DNA of 9,790 bases. Origin: DATDMG01 sp036518955. Its GTDB lineage: Bacteria > Actinomycetota > Actinomycetes > Actinomycetales > Kineosporiaceae. This document shows, piece by piece, positions 7,885 through 9,790 of this stretch. The stretch spans positions 1-9,790 of the forward strand of contig DATDMG010000458.1 in NCBI GenBank assembly GCA_036518955.1. The letters run 5' to 3'. Within the stretch, counting starts at the first letter, position 1; every line of letters begins with the position of its first letter. The translations under genes were made by a program, and so were the position numbers. The notes under the pieces were generated by a model. That model made no database searches, was not told the DNA's origin, and was given only the letters and a program-made list of their open reading frames with translations.

Positions 7885-9039
7885 TCAGCTCTCCTCCGCC
7901 GACGCCTTCGTGAGGCTGAAGTCGATGGCCTGCGCCAGAGACGTCGACGGCGTCAGGCTCACCGTCGTCGTCGACAGGCGCAGGTCGTGCTTCTCCGCGT
8001 ACTCCACGGCCAGCCCGAACAGGTCGACGGCCAGGTCTGCGGGGACGTCGAGGGGTTCAGTGTCGCCGCCGCGGTTCACCCACTCGACGCGTTCGGACTC
8101 CAGCACGAGTTCGCACCCGCTACGCAGCCACAGAGTCGAGCCACCGAACGCCAGCCGATCCGCCACGATGGCGTACGCAGCCAGGACGACGCGCGCCGCA
8201 ACCGCCGCCTCGTGGCTTGCCGGGCCGAACCCGATCCGGTCCAGACCGGCCAGCGACACCGTGGCCACCCGTTGAGCGGACGAGATGGTCACCCCTCCGT
8301 GCTGCGCATTCGGCGCCACGTTGCCGTGCCCGATCTCGCTGAGCTTCTCGCCCCGAACCTTCGTCGACACCGGCGCGAAGTCCCAGCCCTCGCCGGACTT
8401 CACCGGCTTCTGCGCGCCCTGCAGGTTCAGCGGATCCATCCGCCCGGCGTTGCGCGCCCCGACCACCGGATCCCAGCCGAGCACCTCGCTGGCGTAGACG
8501 CGCGGGAACTTCTGCTGCCGACCCTTCCGGTGACTGTTCCATGCGCCGAACACCAGCGACCCCGGGTCGTGCGCGTACAGCGCGGTGGCATCCGCGAGCG
8601 ACGCCGCGAGCAGGGACCGCCCCAGTTCCGTCTTGTCGAACGGCTGCCCGTCCAGCAAGCTGTCGCGCAGATACGCATCCGCGTAGCGGTGCGGGAACTC
8701 CAACGACGTCAACACCACCGGCGCCTCACCCCGATGCTCCACCTGCAGCAGCGGAACCTGCAGCACCCCCGCCCGGTGCGCCCGCAGCAACGCCTCCTCC
8801 GCCCGATTCGCCTGCGACGGCGTGGAGTCCAACAGGACGTCGCGGCGCAGTTCACCGTTCACGACCCGCTCTTCCAGAACGTACGGCGGCTGGCCGGGGG
8901 AGGTGGGGTAGGTCGGCGGGAACACCTTGCTCCCCGGACCCCCGGCCGGCTGGTAGGTCGCCTTGACGCGGAACAGAGCACGCGTCCCCTGCAACGCGAC
9001 GGCGTCGAGGAGCTGTTGATGGAGCTGGTCAACCTTCAT
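7885..9039 (-). CDS. csb1: Csb1, Cas7 backbone subunit of type I-G (GSU0053 family)
   Basis: A 384-residue protein of the Csb1/GSU0053 family, the Cas7 RAMP subunit that polymerises along the crRNA spacer to form the backbone of the surveillance complex. Signatures, in order: KVFPPTYP (38-45), DSTPSQANRAEEAL (71-84), LTSLEFPHRYADAYLRDS (110-127), LVFGAWNSHRKG followed by KFPR (162-180), and a glycine-containing block near 229-244 (RGEKLSEIGHGN). It is the first gene of the operon. Start: ATG at 9039, with GGGAGG (9054-9049) nine nt upstream, and the N-terminus is compact with no extra extension. The 401 bp upstream is non-coding and should contain the operon promoter, although I could not find a convincing -10/-35 pair. 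Confidence 0.95.
   Translation of the reverse strand: MKVDQLHQQLLDAVALQGTRALFRVKATYQPAGGPGSKVFPPTYPTSPGQPPYVLEERVVNGELRRDVLLDSTPSQANRAEEALLRAHRAGVLQVPLLQVEHRGEAPVVLTSLEFPHRYADAYLRDSLLDGQPFDKTELGRSLLAASLADATALYAHDPGSLVFGAWNSHRKGRQQKFPRVYASEVLGWDPVVGARNAGRMDPLNLQGAQKPVKSGEGWDFAPVSTKVRGEKLSEIGHGNVAPNAQHGGVTISSAQRVATVSLAGLDRIGFGPASHEAAVAARVVLAAYAIVADRLAFGGSTLWLRSGCELVLESERVEWVNRGGDTEPLDVPADLAVDLFGLAVEYAEKHDLRLSTTTVSLTPSTSLAQAIDFSLTKASAEES
7891..7897 (-). promoter_or_regulatory. Ribosome binding site of csb2
   Basis: GGAGGAG on the minus strand, nine nt before GTG 7881 and within the last codons of csb1. It supports the GTG start, which also gives the N-terminus expected for the family. Confidence 0.65.
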
Positions 9040-9048
9040 GATCTCGAT

Positions 9049-9054
9049 CCTCCC
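9049..9054 (-). promoter_or_regulatory. Ribosome binding site of csb1
   Basis: GGGAGG on the minus strand, nine nt before the ATG at 9039. It is the only strong Shine-Dalgarno in the operon lying in non-coding DNA, as expected for the first gene. Confidence 0.7.
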
Positions 9055-9115
9055 GTGGGCATCACTGATAGCTCTCCTGTTATGCGGGCGCTTGAGGGGG
9101 CAAGGCCATCGACGG

Positions 9116-9189
9116 GGCGGTCAGCCGGGGCTTCGTTGACGTCCGTTGACCGCCGCATTCGGCGGTGCGATGATGTGCTACACACCGCC
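9116..9189 (+). ncRNA. Overlapping alternative hairpins, candidate ncRNA or attenuator
   Basis: Three perfect helices on the plus strand share arms. H0 pairs GGCGGTCA (9116-9123) with TGACCGCC (9147-9154). H1 pairs ACCGCCG (9149-9155) with CGGCGGT (9160-9166) across a CATT loop. H2 pairs GGCGGTG (9161-9167) with CACCGCC (9183-9189). H0 excludes H1, and H1 excludes H2. The 3' arm of H2 overlaps the 5' arm of the terminator stem by two bases. Such chains are typical of attenuators, riboswitches and structured small RNAs, but no known family was recognised and GC-rich DNA gives helices easily. No gene follows on the plus strand, so a free-standing small RNA is more likely than an attenuated leader. 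Expression is unproven. Confidence 0.35.
9134..9150. repeat. Tandem CGTTGAC direct repeat, possible operator
   Basis: CGTTGAC occurs at 9134-9140 and again at 9144-9150, exactly 10 bp apart, so both copies would face the same side of the helix. The pair lies about 95-110 bp upstream of the csb1 start codon, a suitable place for an activator or repressor of the cas operon. No regulator gene is in the window. Confidence 0.35.
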
Positions 9190-9218
9190 CGGCCCCTTCG
9201 TGGGCCGGGTTTTCCTTT
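9188..9218 (+). terminator. Intrinsic terminator on the plus strand
   Basis: A perfect 8-bp stem, CCCGGCCC (9188-9195) with GGGCCGGG (9202-9209), and a 6-nt loop are followed at once by TTTTCCTTT (9210-9218). The run of T is on the plus strand only; on the minus strand the stem is followed by CGGTGTG, so it should not stop transcripts running into the cas operon. No plus-strand gene precedes it, so it implies a plus-strand transcript starting between csb1 and this point, or protection of array 2 from antisense transcription out of the cas operon. Confidence 0.7.
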
Positions 9219-9345
9219 GCCTGATGGGCTGGGCCGGATGATCTGCCAATCCACCTCCGCACCGGTGGTTCGGGCTGTCGTTGCGGCCAGAGGCGGGCGG
9301 ACACGTCGTGATCCCCGTCATGAATCAGTGCAACGCATCTCCCCA

Positions 9346-9366
9346 GGCCTGATCCTGGCCTGATCC
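9346..9366. repeat. Tandem GGCCTGATCC repeat with 11-bp period
   Basis: GGCCTGATCC is present at 9346-9355 and 9357-9366. More TGATC motifs lie at 9309-9313 and 9401-9405, and an inverted one (TGATC on the minus strand) at 9421-9425. GTGATC (9400-9405) and GATCAC (9421-9426) form an inverted repeat. The set could be protein-binding sites near the end of array 2 or upstream of the cas operon. Confidence 0.35.
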
Positions 9367-9440
9367 CCACCGGGAGCGCGTTCGACCCCCCCACCGTGGG
9401 TGATCGGCCGTTCCCTACGGGATCACTTGACGGCTGCCAG

Positions 9441-9790
9441 GTTTCTATCCGCCCTGGTGCGTGGGTGGTTCTGAAGCTGGACGAGTTCTACTACGAGTAC
9501 CTGGACCTGTCTCCATGCGCCCTCATGCGCGGGTGGTTCTGAGGTGGACGCGGTCATGCGCAAGGAGGCTGCCCGGGCCGCCAAGTTTCCATGCGCCCTC
9601 ATGCGCGGGTGGTTCTGAGGCGCTGCCCGTGAGGGGGCGCCGTCGTCCACCGAGTTTCCATGCGCCCTCATGCGCGGGTGGTTCTGAGGCCGGAAAACAT
9701 CCTCCCACGAGAAAGGAGCGGCAGTTTCCATGCGCCCTCATGCGCGGGTGGTTCTGAGGGATCGAGACCGCCTGCACAGGGGTGATGAAT
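9441..9790 (-). CRISPR. CRISPR array 2, 36-bp repeat with decayed distal end (partial)
   Basis: Five 36-bp repeats lie at 9441-9476, 9509-9544, 9585-9620, 9654-9689 and 9724-9759. The consensus begins GTTTCCATGCGCCC and ends GGGTGGTTCTGAGG on the plus strand and contains CATGCGC twice. The last three copies are identical, the second differs at position 3, and the first differs at six positions (6, 9, 16, 17, 22, 35). Spacers are 9477-9508 (32 bp), 9545-9584 (40), 9621-9653 (33) and 9690-9723 (34), then a partial spacer from 9760. The decayed repeat marks the leader-distal end, and on the minus strand the repeat ends ATGGAAAC, close to the common ATTGAAAC tag. Both point to minus-strand transcription from a leader to the right of the window. 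The repeat is unrelated to that of array 1. Confidence 0.97.

Larger units (their letters stand above)
9040..9440. other. Non-coding region between array 2 and csb1
   Basis: This 401-bp stretch has no convincing gene. It separates the decayed end of array 2 from the first cas gene and must carry the cas operon promoter, which I could not place: CATAAC on the minus strand (9084-9079) is a weak -10 candidate with no -35 at the right distance. Its near half (9116-9218) holds overlapping hairpins ending in a plus-strand terminator. Its far half (9300-9430) holds a tandem GGCCTGATCC repeat and several TGATC motifs. A short plus-strand reading frame (9238-9363, 41 codons) starts after the terminator; it has no recognisable features and I do not call it a gene. 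Confidence 0.7.

Noticed and set aside
9146..9174. Plus-strand promoter TTGACC - 17 bp - GATGAT
   Set aside because: The spacing is good but the -10 is poor, and transcription would start around 9181, just before the terminator, giving a transcript of only a few tens of bases.
9186..9218. Possible decayed array 2 repeat overlapping the terminator
   Set aside because: It has only partial similarity (about 16 of 24 aligned bases), is over 200 bp from the array and has no repeat-spacer spacing. The hairpin with T-run explains the sequence better.
680..9363. Long plus-strand open frames, including 680-1339, 2485-3228, 4233-6632 and 6961-9363
   Set aside because: They lie opposite genes with intact, recognisable Cas motifs. 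Long antisense frames are normal in GC-rich coding DNA; these have low-complexity compositions and no family signatures.
9080..9394. Minus-strand frame of 104 codons upstream of csb1
   Set aside because: It has a GTG start without a good ribosome binding site, no recognisable domain, and it runs through the terminator and hairpin region.
9423..9777. Open frames across array 2 with repeated PPAHEGAW peptides
   Set aside because: The peptide repeats are translations of the CRISPR repeats, a common misannotation. The same holds for frames across array 1 at 33-332.

Overview
The window is almost entirely one CRISPR-Cas locus of type I-G (formerly I-U, also called Dpsyc or GSU), from a very GC-rich bacterium. 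High GC at third codon positions, GTG starts, ATGA gene overlaps and the protein style suggest an actinomycete. I cannot name the genus from the sequence alone.

Layout, left to right. Positions 1-234 hold the end of a CRISPR array with a 37-bp hairpin repeat (array 1). Positions 235-401 are a short non-coding stretch that probably serves as its leader. From 9039 down to 402 a single minus-strand operon runs csb1 (cas7) - csb2 (cas5/cas6 fusion) - cas3 (helicase first, HD nuclease last) - a compact cas8-like gene - cas4-cas1 fusion - cas2. Gaps are 2-3 nt, or the genes overlap by 4-8 nt, so the unit looks translationally coupled. Positions 9040-9440 are a 401-bp non-coding region upstream of the operon. 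It holds a strong plus-strand intrinsic terminator preceded by overlapping, mutually exclusive hairpins, plus short direct repeats that look like protein-binding sites. Positions 9441-9790 are the start of a second array with an unrelated 36-bp repeat (array 2). Its first repeat is decayed and it runs off the window.

How the genes work together: Cas4-Cas1 and Cas2 would acquire spacers, with Cas4 selecting PAM-bearing fragments. The array transcript would be cut by the Cas6-like part of Csb2. Csb1 would form the backbone on the crRNA, with Csb2 and the small Cas8-like protein completing the DNA-binding complex. Cas3 would unwind and degrade the target. All catalytic motifs I could check are intact, so the system looks functional.

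The points most worth a second look are: the two unrelated repeat families flanking one cas operon; the hairpin cascade and terminator upstream of csb1, which may be a non-coding RNA or attenuator; the small size and uncertain family of the Cas8-like subunit; and spacers that read as clean high-GC coding sequence, one resembling a methyltransferase motif.
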